From: JAHHUA01 sp036635475
GTDB lineage: Bacteria > Bacillota > Clostridia > Oscillospirales > Ruminococcaceae
Length of the DNA stretch: 64,000 nucleotides
Assembly (NCBI GenBank): GCA_036635475.1
Contig: JAVWQH010000002.1
Location: 1-64,000, forward strand
Direction: 5' to 3'
Both the position numbers and the translations under genes were made by a program. Shown here in pieces: positions 1-7,945 of this stretch. Within the stretch, counting starts at the first letter, position 1; every line of letters begins with the position of its first letter. Under the pieces are notes generated by a model. That model ran no database searches. It saw nothing but the letters and a program-made list of their open reading frames with translations, and had not been told where the DNA came from.

Positions 1-2
1 AA

Positions 3-350
3 TTGCAAGTCGTTCAATTTAACAGCGATATAGATAAAATTTATAAAAAAATAGGTGAGCTTATTTATGCAGGTTCAAAAAATAGCATTGATGTTCAAGC
101 AGAGGTAAAAGTGGAAATGGCTGAAATTGATAGTGTTCTTGAACAAATTGCTGATTTGAATGTCAAAATAAGCGAAGCTCAAAGCACTGTTAAATGTGAC
201 AATTGCGGAGCAACCAATAGCACTGATTCTATTTTTTGTTCAAGATGTGGCAGATCTCTTTCTTTCAGAGAAACTCAATCCGCTAAAAATGAAAACAGCA
301 ATTCATATGTAAAAATAGAAATAGAAAAAAATGATGATAATCTAATATAA
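3..350 (+). CDS. Zinc-ribbon protein, 5' truncated by window edge
   Basis: The visible 115 residues have a helical, probably coiled-coil first half followed by a zinc ribbon with two CxxC knuckles (CDNC near residue 65 and CSRC near residue 78), then a charged low-complexity tail. The reading frame is open to the window edge, and the only start candidate is a TTG at position 3 with no room for a ribosome binding site, so the real start probably lies upstream. Such coiled-coil plus zinc-ribbon proteins often sit beside bactofilin genes; bactofilin follows 54 bp downstream. The function is unknown. Confidence 0.6.
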   Translation: MQVVQFNSDIDKIYKKIGELIYAGSKNSIDVQAEVKVEMAEIDSVLEQIADLNVKISEAQSTVKCDNCGATNSTDSIFCSRCGRSLSFRETQSAKNENSNSYVKIEIEKNDDNLI

Positions 351-404
351 ATTATTTGGAAATTTCCTAAAAATCCAGACTAAATAAAAATCGGAGGAAG
401 CTTT

Positions 405-767
405 ATGAACAATATAGACACAAATTTTATCAATAACAACACCAGTATCGGAAAAACACATATATCCGAAGGTACGGTTATTATAGGAAGTATAACATCT
501 GATGATGATATTACTGTTAGGGGAAAAGTTGAAGGGGATATTGTGACAAGCGGTGATGTTATTATTGCAGGCTATACACAGGGAGATATTAAAGCAAAGT
601 GTCTTACTGTTGAAAGCGGTACAATAAAAGGCAAAATGGACGTTGAAGATAAGCTTGACATTATCAATGCCGATAAAATTGAGGGCGATATTTTTACAAA
701 TGTTATAACTGTTAAAGCTTGCTCTAATTTCACAGCTAGTATCAAAACAAGAAACATAAAAGAATAG
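405..767 (+). CDS. Bactofilin family cytoskeletal protein
   Basis: 120 residues with the bactofilin core: short hydrophobic and glycine repeats of the type 'I.G.I...G.V.GDI.T.GDVIIAG...GDIKA', which fold into a compact right-handed beta helix that polymerises without nucleotide. Known bactofilins scaffold cell-shape or envelope enzymes at the membrane. The start is supported by a GGAGG-type site (cggaggaag) just upstream. It lies 54 bp after the zinc-ribbon gene and is probably co-transcribed with it. The length is normal for the single-domain family. Confidence 0.85.
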   Translation: MNNIDTNFINNNTSIGKTHISEGTVIIGSITSDDDITVRGKVEGDIVTSGDVIIAGYTQGDIKAKCLTVESGTIKGKMDVEDKLDIINADKIEGDIFTNVITVKACSNFTASIKTRNIKE

Positions 768-786
768 TTTTTCCTATATAAAAAGC

Positions 787-873
787 ACTATAGCAATGTA
801 CCGACCTCAATTTGTTAGATTTTCAGAGCTAACTTTTTGGGGGCGGTACATTTCATTGTTACCTTGTAGTGAT
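787..873. repeat. Imperfect palindromic repeat element (MITE-like)
   Basis: An imperfect inverted repeat whose arms include aatgtaccg (795-803) and cggtacatt (844-852), with looser pairing out to cactata at the left and gtagtg at the right. A 37-codon frame (796-909) runs through it without a ribosome binding site. From memory, a similar short element occurs dispersed in clostridial genomes. It is more likely a non-autonomous repeat or a structured RNA than a gene. Confidence 0.4.
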
Positions 874-926
874 AACAGAATGGGTGTAATTGGGAGATTA
901 TTTATATAATGAGGTGGAGAAATTAA

Positions 927-1709
927 ATGAAAATTGCTACATACAATGTTTGGAATGAAAAGAATGGAAAAGGAAACCGTTTTAATCAACTAATAAAGGA
1001 GATCAAAACTGTTGATGCAGACATTATCGCTTTACAGGAAGTTACCGAGCATTTTTTCAAAAACCATTTGACAACAGAGTTGGATTATAAATATTGTGAA
1101 TTTAGACAATACAGAAATGAAGACGAGGGTCTTGCAATTTTAAGCAAATATGAGATTAAGGATTCCTTTTTCTTAAATACAAGCGAGGACTTCTCATACA
1201 GTGCAGCAATAAATGTAGTTTTTCAAGTGGGTGAGTTAAAGTATTCATTTACAAATGTTCACTTGCCCTGGGATTCTGCAAAAATAAAGGAACAACAAAT
1301 TGTAGCAATTGACAGATATATTCACGAACATAAAGAACAAGTCGATTGGTCTATATTACTCGGGGATTTTAATGGTAGTTTAAATTCAAGTGTGCATAGG
1401 TATTTACTTGGAGAGCAAACGATAAATGATGCTGAATCAAAACCATATTGGTTTGAAGTGTCAAGTACTTATGCCGAAATAAATAAATTAATGCTTAAAC
1501 CCACTCTTGACTTCTTGAACAATCCTCGTTGGGGCGGAAAAAATACAATTGAAATACCTATTGCAGTTGACAGAATATATATTCTTAATAATTGGTATGA
1601 TGTCGATATAAAATCTGTTGAAATTTTTGGAACAGATATATCCGCAAGCAATGGACTCTCAGCAAGCGACCATTATGGAGTTATTACAGATGTGGATTTC
1701 GCCAAGTGA
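927..1709 (+). CDS. Endonuclease/exonuclease/phosphatase family protein
   Basis: 260 residues with the hallmark motifs of the metal-dependent EEP fold: KIATYNVW at the start, the metal-binding glutamate in ALQEVTE (residue ~38), the LLGDFNGS motif (~150) and the C-terminal SDHYGV motif (~248) with the catalytic Asp-His pair. Members cleave phosphodiesters in DNA, phospholipids or sugar phosphates, and the substrate cannot be told from sequence. There is no signal peptide, so it is probably cytoplasmic. The start has a gaggtgg ribosome binding site. The gene stands alone, followed by a strong hairpin. Confidence 0.85.
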   Translation: MKIATYNVWNEKNGKGNRFNQLIKEIKTVDADIIALQEVTEHFFKNHLTTELDYKYCEFRQYRNEDEGLAILSKYEIKDSFFLNTSEDFSYSAAINVVFQVGELKYSFTNVHLPWDSAKIKEQQIVAIDRYIHEHKEQVDWSILLGDFNGSLNSSVHRYLLGEQTINDAESKPYWFEVSSTYAEINKLMLKPTLDFLNNPRWGGKNTIEIPIAVDRIYILNNWYDVDIKSVEIFGTDISASNGLSASDHYGVITDVDFAK

Positions 1710-1786
1710 GCATACCCCATGTAGCAAAAAAACGAAGATTTTACAGTAAGCAAAGATTACTTTTGTTCCCAGGCAAGCAAAAAATA

Positions 1787-1826
1787 TATGGCGGTGTCAT
1801 TTTGAAGTGACACCGCCATAATTTTA
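1787..1826 (+). terminator. Intrinsic terminator-like hairpin after the EEP gene
   Basis: A perfect 13-bp stem (tatggcggtgtca / tgacaccgccata) with an 8-nt loop, followed by attttat. The T-run is short, so this could instead be part of the gene debris that follows. Confidence 0.55.
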
Positions 1827-1960
1827 TCCTCTACAAGTGCAAAAACGAGCGATATAACCTCGCCGTCAATGCCTCGACATACAGGAAAAGGCGGTGCAAG
1901 ATAACAAAATGCGCCGAGCTGTTTCATAAAAACTACTGGGCGCAGATTGCTGGTATTTGA
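1811..1960 (+). pseudogene. Probable fragment of a decayed gene
   Basis: An open stretch with no usable start whose translation looks protein-like: basic and cysteine-containing, ending in ...KNYWAQIAGI before a TGA. Base composition is visibly more GC-rich than the flanks. No homologue was recognised. It sits inside the terminator-rich, repeat-bearing interval 1710-2300, which otherwise contains no gene, and it resembles a leftover of a mobile element. This is inference. Confidence 0.25.
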
Positions 1961-2095
1961 TTATGGCATGATGCGGTTTGACGGTCAGTGAGAGTGTGGC
2001 TCATTTGATTTGACTAAAAAGCGTTCCATAAAAAAACAAAAACGAATATACAACCCCATGTATTACCTGTAAACTCTTTTTCCGGAATAAATCAA

Positions 2096-2132
2096 TAAAA
2101 AAAGGACTTTCACTTTTCACAGTGAAAGTCCT
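2096..2132 (-). terminator. Minus-strand intrinsic terminator after the first acetyltransferase
   Basis: An 11-bp perfect stem (2103-2113 with 2122-2132, aggactttcac/gtgaaagtcct) around an 8-nt loop. On the minus strand it is followed by a run of seven T. It would end the transcript of the 2304-2771 gene about 170 bp past its stop. Confidence 0.65.
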
Positions 2133-2198
2133 CGAAAGGCGCATGGTTAATGGCTTTATGAGCCATAAATCATTATTGCTTTTAATTATGAGTGAGGT

Positions 2199-2216
2199 GG
2201 TAATTGTAGATGTGAG
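2199..2216 (+). repeat. 18-bp direct repeat, copy 1
   Basis: ggtaattgtagatgtgag occurs here and again, exactly, at 2910-2927. The two copies bracket the first acetyltransferase gene, which suggests an insertion or a local duplication. Confidence 0.6.
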
Positions 2217-2303
2217 GTAGTTTTAGTGATAGAACTTTTATTATACTTATAATATCGGTCGCAAACAGATATTAACAAATGGTTAGATATAAATGTTAAA
2301 AGG

Positions 2304-2771
2304 CTATTTAATTATCATAACCCAAAAATCCTCAAAATGGTTTGTATATGCTATTTCATCTTGAATTGTCTTTAGATAAACAAATCCAGCATTTTGATAT
2401 GCTTTTATTGCTCTTTTATTACTGGCAGATACTCGTAGATAAATTTTACTATTATAATTTTTTATTTTACGAATTTCCTCCACACATTTTTGTATAAATA
2501 AATACCCGTTTCCTTTATCGTATAATGTAGGCGATAATGACCAACCTACCCACAAGTCATTGTTATCATATTGACAAGCCACCTGTCCTATAACTTCATC
2601 GTTATATATTAAAGCAAATTGCTCTACACCCCAAGTAGTTTTATCCATTAAATATCCATTGGAATGACCTTTAAAATTGTAAACATCATATGGCTTTTCA
2701 TATTCCCATTGACTTATTATTGTTGCAGTTTCCATTGTTAATGGTTGCATAGTACATTTACTAAAATCCAT
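2304..2771 (-). CDS. GNAT family N-acetyltransferase
   Basis: 155 residues of a RimI/RimJ-like GNAT fold: a beta-strand pair ending in ...EVIGQVACQ, a central acetyl-CoA region (LSPTLYDKGNGYLFIQKC) and the C-terminal NKRAIKAYQNAGF motif typical of motif B. It would transfer an acetyl group from acetyl-CoA to an amine; the substrate is unknown. The acetyl-CoA loop (DKGNGY) is less canonical than the usual Q/RxxGxG/A. An aaaggtg ribosome binding site precedes the ATG. It is a single gene with its own terminators on both sides. Confidence 0.8.
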   Translation of the reverse strand: MDFSKCTMQPLTMETATIISQWEYEKPYDVYNFKGHSNGYLMDKTTWGVEQFALIYNDEVIGQVACQYDNNDLWVGWSLSPTLYDKGNGYLFIQKCVEEIRKIKNYNSKIYLRVSASNKRAIKAYQNAGFVYLKTIQDEIAYTNHFEDFWVMIIK

Positions 2772-2859
2772 AGTTATTCACCTTTCACCATGAGTCATTT
2801 TACGCACAGCATAAAATATAAATTATCTTCAGTCAAGTATAACATAAATTTAAGTATAG

Positions 2860-2898
2860 AAAAAGACTTATCTTCCTTATCAGAAAATAAGTCTTTTT
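2860..2898. terminator. Bidirectional intrinsic terminator
   Basis: A perfect 12-bp stem (aaaaagacttat / ataagtcttttt) with a 15-nt loop, with A- and T-tracts on both sides. It ends the 2975-3562 minus-strand gene and insulates the next one. Confidence 0.75.
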
Positions 2899-2909
2899 TT
2901 GAGTGGTCT

Positions 2910-2927
2910 GGTAATTGTAGATGTGAG
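2910..2927 (+). repeat. 18-bp direct repeat, copy 2
   Basis: Exact second copy of the repeat at 2199-2216, directly after the terminator at 2860-2898. Confidence 0.6.
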
Positions 2928-2974
2928 CCTGTTTTTTATAGGGGGATTTGAACTAACACGCTAACTGCATATGC

Positions 2975-3562
2975 TCATAATGTACAGGAATAAAGACGCA
3001 CCTCATTTATGCGATAGCACATTTCCACAAGTTCTTTTTTTCTTGATAGTGGAGCATCAAATATAAGTTCCTCAGGACCATAAATCTTGCCAATAGGAGC
3101 CTGCCTAAGCAATTCCCTACAATTTTCTCCATGTACATAACACCGAATCCACGTCTGAGACTCGTCTAATGCAAATCCTACTGTATGATAAAATGAGTTG
3201 GCTGCGATATCGTCCTGCGTCCACAATTCACAATAGCGAACGCCATTTTGTATAAGCTCTGTTTTTGCGTATTCCCAAAGATGGTTTGCCACACCAGACC
3301 TGCGATATTCAGGTAAAACAGCCATATGCCAGATGATAGCGCCTTTTCCCTTATCCTTATATAATAAATCATCTGAATCAATCTCTATATCAATTAGACC
3401 AACAATGTTATTGCTTTCTTCTGCAACTAACGAGATACAAGGTTTGCTGTATTTCTCTTTGGAAGTTTTAACGTCATTCCAATAAGAACAGTCTAAAAAT
3501 GATACTACTCGACAACGAAGCCAAGCTTGCTCATCTGAATGGACATACTTTCTTATAATCAT
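2975..3562 (-). CDS. GNAT family N-acetyltransferase
   Basis: 195 residues. GNAT features are the central VLPEYRRSGVANHLWEYA segment, which matches the acetyl-CoA pyrophosphate loop R-x-x-G-x-A, and NSFYHTVGF near residue 140. The family acetylates small amines, antibiotics or protein N-termini, and the substrate here is unknown. I start it at the ATG at 3562 because a ggtggag ribosome binding site lies 5 bp before it; an upstream in-frame extension to 3607 has no such site. The C-terminal ~60 residues extend past the GNAT core and were not recognised. Confidence 0.8.
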   Translation of the reverse strand: MIIRKYVHSDEQAWLRCRVVSFLDCSYWNDVKTSKEKYSKPCISLVAEESNNIVGLIDIEIDSDDLLYKDKGKGAIIWHMAVLPEYRRSGVANHLWEYAKTELIQNGVRYCELWTQDDIAANSFYHTVGFALDESQTWIRCYVHGENCRELLRQAPIGKIYGPEELIFDAPLSRKKELVEMCYRINEVRLYSCTL

Positions 3563-3672
3563 AATACTCCACCTTCTCATAATATAAATTGAACTACGCA
3601 ACACCATTTTTAGTGCTACTTTTGGGTAATCAGAGTGTTGGTTTTTGTGGGTGAAAATCCCCGGAAAAGGCT

Positions 3673-3702
3673 GATGTCATCGGCATTTCTACCGATGACA
3701 TC
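3673..3702. terminator. Terminator-like hairpin 3' of tRNA-Leu
   Basis: A perfect 11-bp stem (gatgtcatcgg / ccgatgacatc) with an 8-nt loop about 20 bp beyond the 3' end of the minus-strand tRNA. The U-tract is weak (agcctttt on the minus strand). The flanking text resembles that around 2122-2194, as if duplicated. Confidence 0.45.
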
Positions 3703-3720
3703 TTTTATTGCCTTTAATTA

Positions 3721-3807
3721 TGGTGCCGCCGAACAGACTTGAACTGTCACGGTATTGCTACCGAGGGATTTTAAGTCCCTTGTGTCTGCCGATTCCACCA
3801 CGGCGGC
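3721..3807 (-). tRNA. tRNA-Leu(UAA)
   Basis: Read on the minus strand this is an 87-nt class II tRNA. It has a 7-bp acceptor stem GCCGCCG/CGGCGGC, a D-arm region TGGTGGAATCGGCAGACAC, an anticodon stem AGGGA/TCCCT with loop CTTAAAA (anticodon TAA), a variable arm CGGTAGCAATACCG, the T-loop TTCAAGT and an encoded CCA end. The long variable arm and anticodon identify leucine, reading UUA/UUG codons. Confidence 0.95.
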
Positions 3808-4074
3808 ATATTAAAATTATTAGTGCTAAATTATTATACTAAAATAGAAATAAAAAGTCAATAGTAAATGAAACAAACAAGAATAAATAAATTTCAATAT
3901 ATTACATAAGTTAGCAAGGATATGCAATATAGGAGTAATAAATATAGAAATAAATACTGAATATGGAATATTTAATATTCAATTTGTACAAATAACGATA
4001 TGATAATATTGAAATAATAGTAATGTTGTCTTATAAAAGTTACTAAGTAGTTACAAAATGGTTTCAAATTAGTA

Positions 4075-4103
4075 TTGCAATTTGTTAAGTTATAATCTAT
4101 AAT
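4075..4103 (+). promoter_or_regulatory. Sigma-A type promoter of the NPETG surface protein
   Basis: TTGCAA (4075-4080), a 17-bp spacer and TATAAT (4098-4103). A small G-rich hairpin (gcaggg/ccctgt, 4114-4133) lies in the leader before the GGAGG site at 4163-4170. Confidence 0.65.
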
Positions 4104-4177
4104 TACAAATGCAGCAGGGGGTGGTAGCCCTGTGCGATATCTACCTAATTATACAAAATTTTAAGGAGGAACCCCAG

Positions 4178-5440
4178 ATGAAAAAACTACTTTCAACAGT
4201 AATGGCTGCATCAATGATTGCTTCTATGGCAACAGTTTCATTTGCAGCAGATACGACAACAATTAAAGTTGACAATACGTCTAAGCTTTATAAGGAAACA
4301 GACGGAATTCTATATGAGGTTACAGGAGATGTAGCACTAATTCCAGAAGAAAAAATCTACGTTGAACTTTTGACAGATAACGTAGGCGAAACTATTTCAA
4401 GCAGATTGGCAGGACAATATAAAGTTGTTGCTGATTGGCAGAATGGTAAAGATGCTTTCGATAAAGCCGTAATTGAAAACAAGAAAGTTTCTGAAATCAC
4501 AGGAAAATTCAAGCTCAATAAAGGTCAAACTGCTCCATACAATCTTCTTTCAACTTACAATACACAAGCAGAATTACAAGCTGCAGTTGATGCAGTAAGA
4601 GTTCATGCTCCAACTTGTACAATTGAAGGCTGTAATGAACCTACCCACATCGTTGAACTTATCGACCCAGCTAAAAAAGAAGCTATGGCTAAGTATTCTG
4701 CAGAAAATATAACAGATTATAAATATGTTGCAGCAATATACACAAAATCTTCATATACATCTAAACAAGTTGACCTAATTGGTTCACTAAAAGCTGTTAA
4801 GAAGACAACAAGTAATTCATCAGCTGCTACAAGCAAAAACATCTATGCAACAGTAGGACATAATGTTGCTAATGCTTCCGGTGATGTTCATGACGTTGAA
4901 AATTCCGCTCCAGTAGTAAACTTCAGCGATGTTGACGGCGAAATCGAACTAACTTTCGGCAACACAGCTTCATTTACAGTAAATGCTAAAAATCAAAACG
5001 ATTTGTACCTTGGTTATTCAGTAAAGCCAAACACTGACTTAATTGACCAAAACCCAGAAGCAAACATTGATTTTATCTCATTTAAAACAAGCCCAACATT
5101 CAACAGAATTGGTACATTCAGATTTTTTGGCGACGAAGATATGTTTGTATATGAAATAACAGAAAAAGGTCTAAAACAAATAACAACAAAATATGACGAA
5201 GATTATGATGCTTATGCATTCAACACAAGAGCTTTAACATCATTTGCTATCTCTGATAAAGAATTGAAATTTGCATCATCTGACACAACAGAAGAGCCAA
5301 AGCCAGAAGTTGAAAAACCATCAGTACCAAACAAGCCAAACCCAGAAACAGGTGTTGGTAACGGTGCAGGCGTGGCTTCAGTTCTTGCAATCTTGTCACT
5401 AGTTGCAGCAGGTGCAGTTATTAGCAAGAAAATTAGATAA
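4178..5440 (+). CDS. Secreted protein with NPETG-type C-terminal sorting signal
   Basis: 420 residues from the ATG at 4178, chosen because aaggagga sits 7 bp upstream; a longer frame from 4109 lacks a site. The N-terminus is a classical signal peptide (MKKLLSTVMAASMIASMA... cleaved near SFAA). The body is soluble, with a small Cys/His cluster (CTIEGCNEPTH near residue 155) and no family I recognise. The C-terminus has a proline-rich stretch, NPETG, a hydrophobic segment and a KKIR tail: the three-part layout of a sortase signal, although NPxTG rather than LPxTG. It is probably a cell-wall-attached surface protein. No sortase is visible in this window. It is monocistronic between a promoter and a strong terminator. 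Confidence 0.7.
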   Translation: MKKLLSTVMAASMIASMATVSFAADTTTIKVDNTSKLYKETDGILYEVTGDVALIPEEKIYVELLTDNVGETISSRLAGQYKVVADWQNGKDAFDKAVIENKKVSEITGKFKLNKGQTAPYNLLSTYNTQAELQAAVDAVRVHAPTCTIEGCNEPTHIVELIDPAKKEAMAKYSAENITDYKYVAAIYTKSSYTSKQVDLIGSLKAVKKTTSNSSAATSKNIYATVGHNVANASGDVHDVENSAPVVNFSDVDGEIELTFGNTASFTVNAKNQNDLYLGYSVKPNTDLIDQNPEANIDFISFKTSPTFNRIGTFRFFGDEDMFVYEITEKGLKQITTKYDEDYDAYAFNTRALTSFAISDKELKFASSDTTEEPKPEVEKPSVPNKPNPETGVGNGAGVASVLAILSLVAAGAVISKKIR

Positions 5441-5502
5441 TAAATTGTAATTGTCAATATTATTTAAGGCTTAGAAATATTTATAATTTGATAAAAAATA
5501 GC

Positions 5503-5547
5503 AAAATAGGACAGTCTATCCGAAAGGGTAGAACTGTCCTATTTTTT
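5503..5547. terminator. Strong bidirectional terminator
   Basis: A 13-bp stem (aaaataggacagt/actgtcctatttt, 5503-5515 with 5533-5545) extended by ctatcc/gggtag inside, followed by a T-run. It ends the plus-strand surface-protein gene and can also end the minus-strand flhX transcript. Confidence 0.85.
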
Positions 5548-5655
5548 AGCTGCTAAAGTTATTTAATCAAGATTTTTAAGTCCATCATATAGCTCATTAA
5601 ATGATGTGTTATTTTATTTTCATTCATTTTATCTTTAACTTTAATCATATAAAAT

Positions 5656-5976
5656 TTATTTTAAGTTTGAAAACTTCTTAAAATTTTCTGTTTTTATTTC
5701 GTCTGAAACTTGTAATAAATTAAGATATATTGTAGCAACAAGTTCGTATAATTCAGGAGGAACATAGCTGCCAACGTCCATCATTGATAATACAGAAACA
5801 GCATTTGTATCCCTGAAAACAGGCACACCATTTGAGTCGGCAATATTGATAATTTGTTCGGCAATATGACCATATCCCGAAGCTACAATTATTGGTGCAG
5901 CATCAGATTGAGTATTATATTTAAGTGCAACTGCCTTTTGTTGTTTTGAACTTGGGTTATTATTATATGCTGACAT
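5656..5976 (-). CDS. FlhX: FlhB C-terminal-domain homologue (EscU/YscU/HrcU family)
   Basis: 106 residues matching the cytoplasmic substrate-switch domain of FlhB: KAVALKYNTQSDAAPIIVASGYGHIAEQI, then NGVPVFRDTN and VPPELYELVATIYLNLL. Full FlhB is about 350 residues with four membrane helices, all missing here. The autocleavage motif NPTH of FlhB is not present: the corresponding position reads ALKYN. Such stand-alone FlhX proteins are known in flagellated Firmicutes and can partly substitute for the FlhB C-domain in export. It overlaps the preceding FliK-like gene by 14 bp, so the two are translationally coupled. Confidence 0.85.
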   Translation of the reverse strand: MSAYNNNPSSKQQKAVALKYNTQSDAAPIIVASGYGHIAEQIINIADSNGVPVFRDTNAVSVLSMMDVGSYVPPELYELVATIYLNLLQVSDEIKTENFKKFSNLK

Positions 5977-7651
5977 TAAATCCGTCCCTCTTTTCCGATA
6001 ATTTTTTGAATACTTGAGGTAAAGAACGTTTTCGTTTTAGAGGTTCAATGGAAAAGCCTTCAAATTTATAGGTTGTTGTAGATGCAATTGTTTTAGCTAA
6101 ACGTTCTTTAACTGATTTGAAGCTATCATAATAATCAGGCGGACAGAATAAATTTACATTTACTTTTTGATTTAATAAATAAATTTCAACTTCAAAATAT
6201 CCGATATCTAAAATATCCGCAATAAAGAATATATGAATGGCTCTTTCTTTTAAAACTTCACCTTTTTTGTCCTTAGCAATTTCGTAAGGGTCAACCCAAA
6301 GTTCGCCAAAACCTTGTGCAGTTTCATACCTCATTGGTAGCATAAAATGCAAAAGTGGGGTGAATGAATTTGGTGCGGCAATAAGGCTGCGCAAAATATT
6401 GTTGATTTCGGTATTGGCAATGGTATTTGTCTTGCTTTGCTGGAAAAAGTTATCTACAAATTTAGAAATTGCATTGATTAAATCTGACTTTTTCTCATTC
6501 CCACTAAAGGCATTATCCTCAAGTTCTCGATATCCGGCACTTAATGTGGCAGCTAATTCTTTGTTATTCCCCAATTTTACAAGTACATTTAGGAACAAGT
6601 CGTTTAAGTCAGCAGGGGAACTGTTTAAATAAGATAAATTATAAAGAATTAACGCAGAAAAATTTTCAGCTTCAGCAGTATTGAATGGACTAGCTTGAAG
6701 TTTTTGAATAGCCTGAGTTATACTGGTTTTTATAATATCAAAGCTGTGCAGCCAATCGGGATTTTTAATATTAAGATTTCTGATTAATTCTTTGATTTGC
6801 TCATTGTCTATTCTTGCATTTGGTATTGTCATTTGAGCAAAAAGCTCTTCAAATTTTTTCTCAAGCCATTCTTGTTTTGCCTCAGTTTTAATTTGTTGGG
6901 TTAAATCAGTAGATTTATTTATGCTAGTTTCAAGGTTTGTTTCAAGGCTTTTTGGCTCTTGTTTTATATTATCTTTAGCAGTATTATAATTTGTATCAGC
7001 ATCATCAGTGTTTTTACTAATTGAACTTAGGACATCTAATATATTGCTTAGATTTTGAAAATGCGCACTTTTTGGCGGTAAAATACTCATTAGTGAGGCT
7101 ATATTTGCTTTAAGTGAATTGAGAACATCATTGCTCGACATTCTTGTACTTACACCTTTTAAAAGTTTAACAATTGAGTCTTTTAAATCAGCATCTTTTG
7201 AATTTGAATAAAGCAAGCGAAGGATATCAAAAAACTGCCCTTTGAACATAGAAATGCCCTCAGATTGAGTGAAGAGTTCCCCTAACATTTGGCTATAATC
7301 AAGGGATAAAGCCTGTGCAAGAGAATTCATCTCGTCAAGGCTACCAACATTAGAATCTCCTGATAATGCCAGAACTAAATATGAATTAAAAATGGTTTTA
7401 AGAGCTCCTGCGGCTAACCCAGGGTCAGAAATAAGATTAAAAAAGAACCTTTCGGTCAGCATTTGTCGCTGATTTTCCAAAAAGCTATTATCTGAATAAT
7501 CATCGTGATTATTTGGCTTTAGAACTTTAGCAAGGTCAACAATATTAAAGTTATTTTGAGTTTGTTGATTATGTTGTTCAGGTTTTATTGAACCATGATT
7601 AATATTACTTTTAGGGTTGACACTTTGACCAACGGGTAAAATATCTGACAT
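5963..7651 (-). CDS. FliK-like flagellar hook-length control protein
   Basis: 562 residues, starting at the ATG at 7651 with a gaggtgg site just upstream. The N-terminal half is Gln/Asn/Ser-rich and low complexity, the middle is helical, and the last ~130 residues form a compact domain (LLHFMLPMRYE...FGELWVDP...YFEVEIYLLNQKVNVNLFCPP) resembling the FliK C-terminal globular domain. FliK acts as a molecular ruler and signals FlhB to switch export substrate. The directly coupled FlhX gene supports this. The assignment rests on layout and context rather than a strong motif. A lysine/arginine-rich tail ends the protein. No other flagellar structural genes are in the window. Confidence 0.65.
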   Translation of the reverse strand: MSDILPVGQSVNPKSNINHGSIKPEQHNQQTQNNFNIVDLAKVLKPNNHDDYSDNSFLENQRQMLTERFFFNLISDPGLAAGALKTIFNSYLVLALSGDSNVGSLDEMNSLAQALSLDYSQMLGELFTQSEGISMFKGQFFDILRLLYSNSKDADLKDSIVKLLKGVSTRMSSNDVLNSLKANIASLMSILPPKSAHFQNLSNILDVLSSISKNTDDADTNYNTAKDNIKQEPKSLETNLETSINKSTDLTQQIKTEAKQEWLEKKFEELFAQMTIPNARIDNEQIKELIRNLNIKNPDWLHSFDIIKTSITQAIQKLQASPFNTAEAENFSALILYNLSYLNSSPADLNDLFLNVLVKLGNNKELAATLSAGYRELEDNAFSGNEKKSDLINAISKFVDNFFQQSKTNTIANTEINNILRSLIAAPNSFTPLLHFMLPMRYETAQGFGELWVDPYEIAKDKKGEVLKERAIHIFFIADILDIGYFEVEIYLLNQKVNVNLFCPPDYYDSFKSVKERLAKTIASTTTYKFEGFSIEPLKRKRSLPQVFKKLSEKRDGFNVSI

Positions 7652-7876
7652 TATCCACCTCAAGCTTCTGACAATAAATTAAATTGTCTTGGAATATTTA
7701 TAAACAAATTAAATTTATTTATAAATCAACATATAGTATATCGACACATTTACAAATAATATTAGCACAAAAAATACATTACTACATCATATTTGAATAA
7801 ATATGTTAAAAATTATACTTATTCGTCAATAAATAATAATATATTTTATTATTATAGCTAAATATTCAATTAATAC

Positions 7877-7905
7877 TTCCATAAAAATGTAGATTATGTT
7901 ATAAT
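7877..7905 (+). promoter_or_regulatory. cheA: Possible promoter of the chemotaxis operon
   Basis: TTCCAT (7877-7882), a 17-bp spacer and TATAAT (7900-7905) in the 294-bp very AT-rich divergent region between the FliK-like gene and cheA. The -35 box is poor. I saw no convincing sigma-D motif (TAAA-N15-GCCGATAA) here. Confidence 0.4.
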
Positions 7906-7945
7906 AAAGCCATATAAATTTTTAAAAAATATACTCAGAGAAAAG

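Noticed and set aside
2745..2951. 68-codon plus-strand frame
   Set aside because: It crosses a promoter region and a bidirectional terminator, with no binding site; it is a chance frame.
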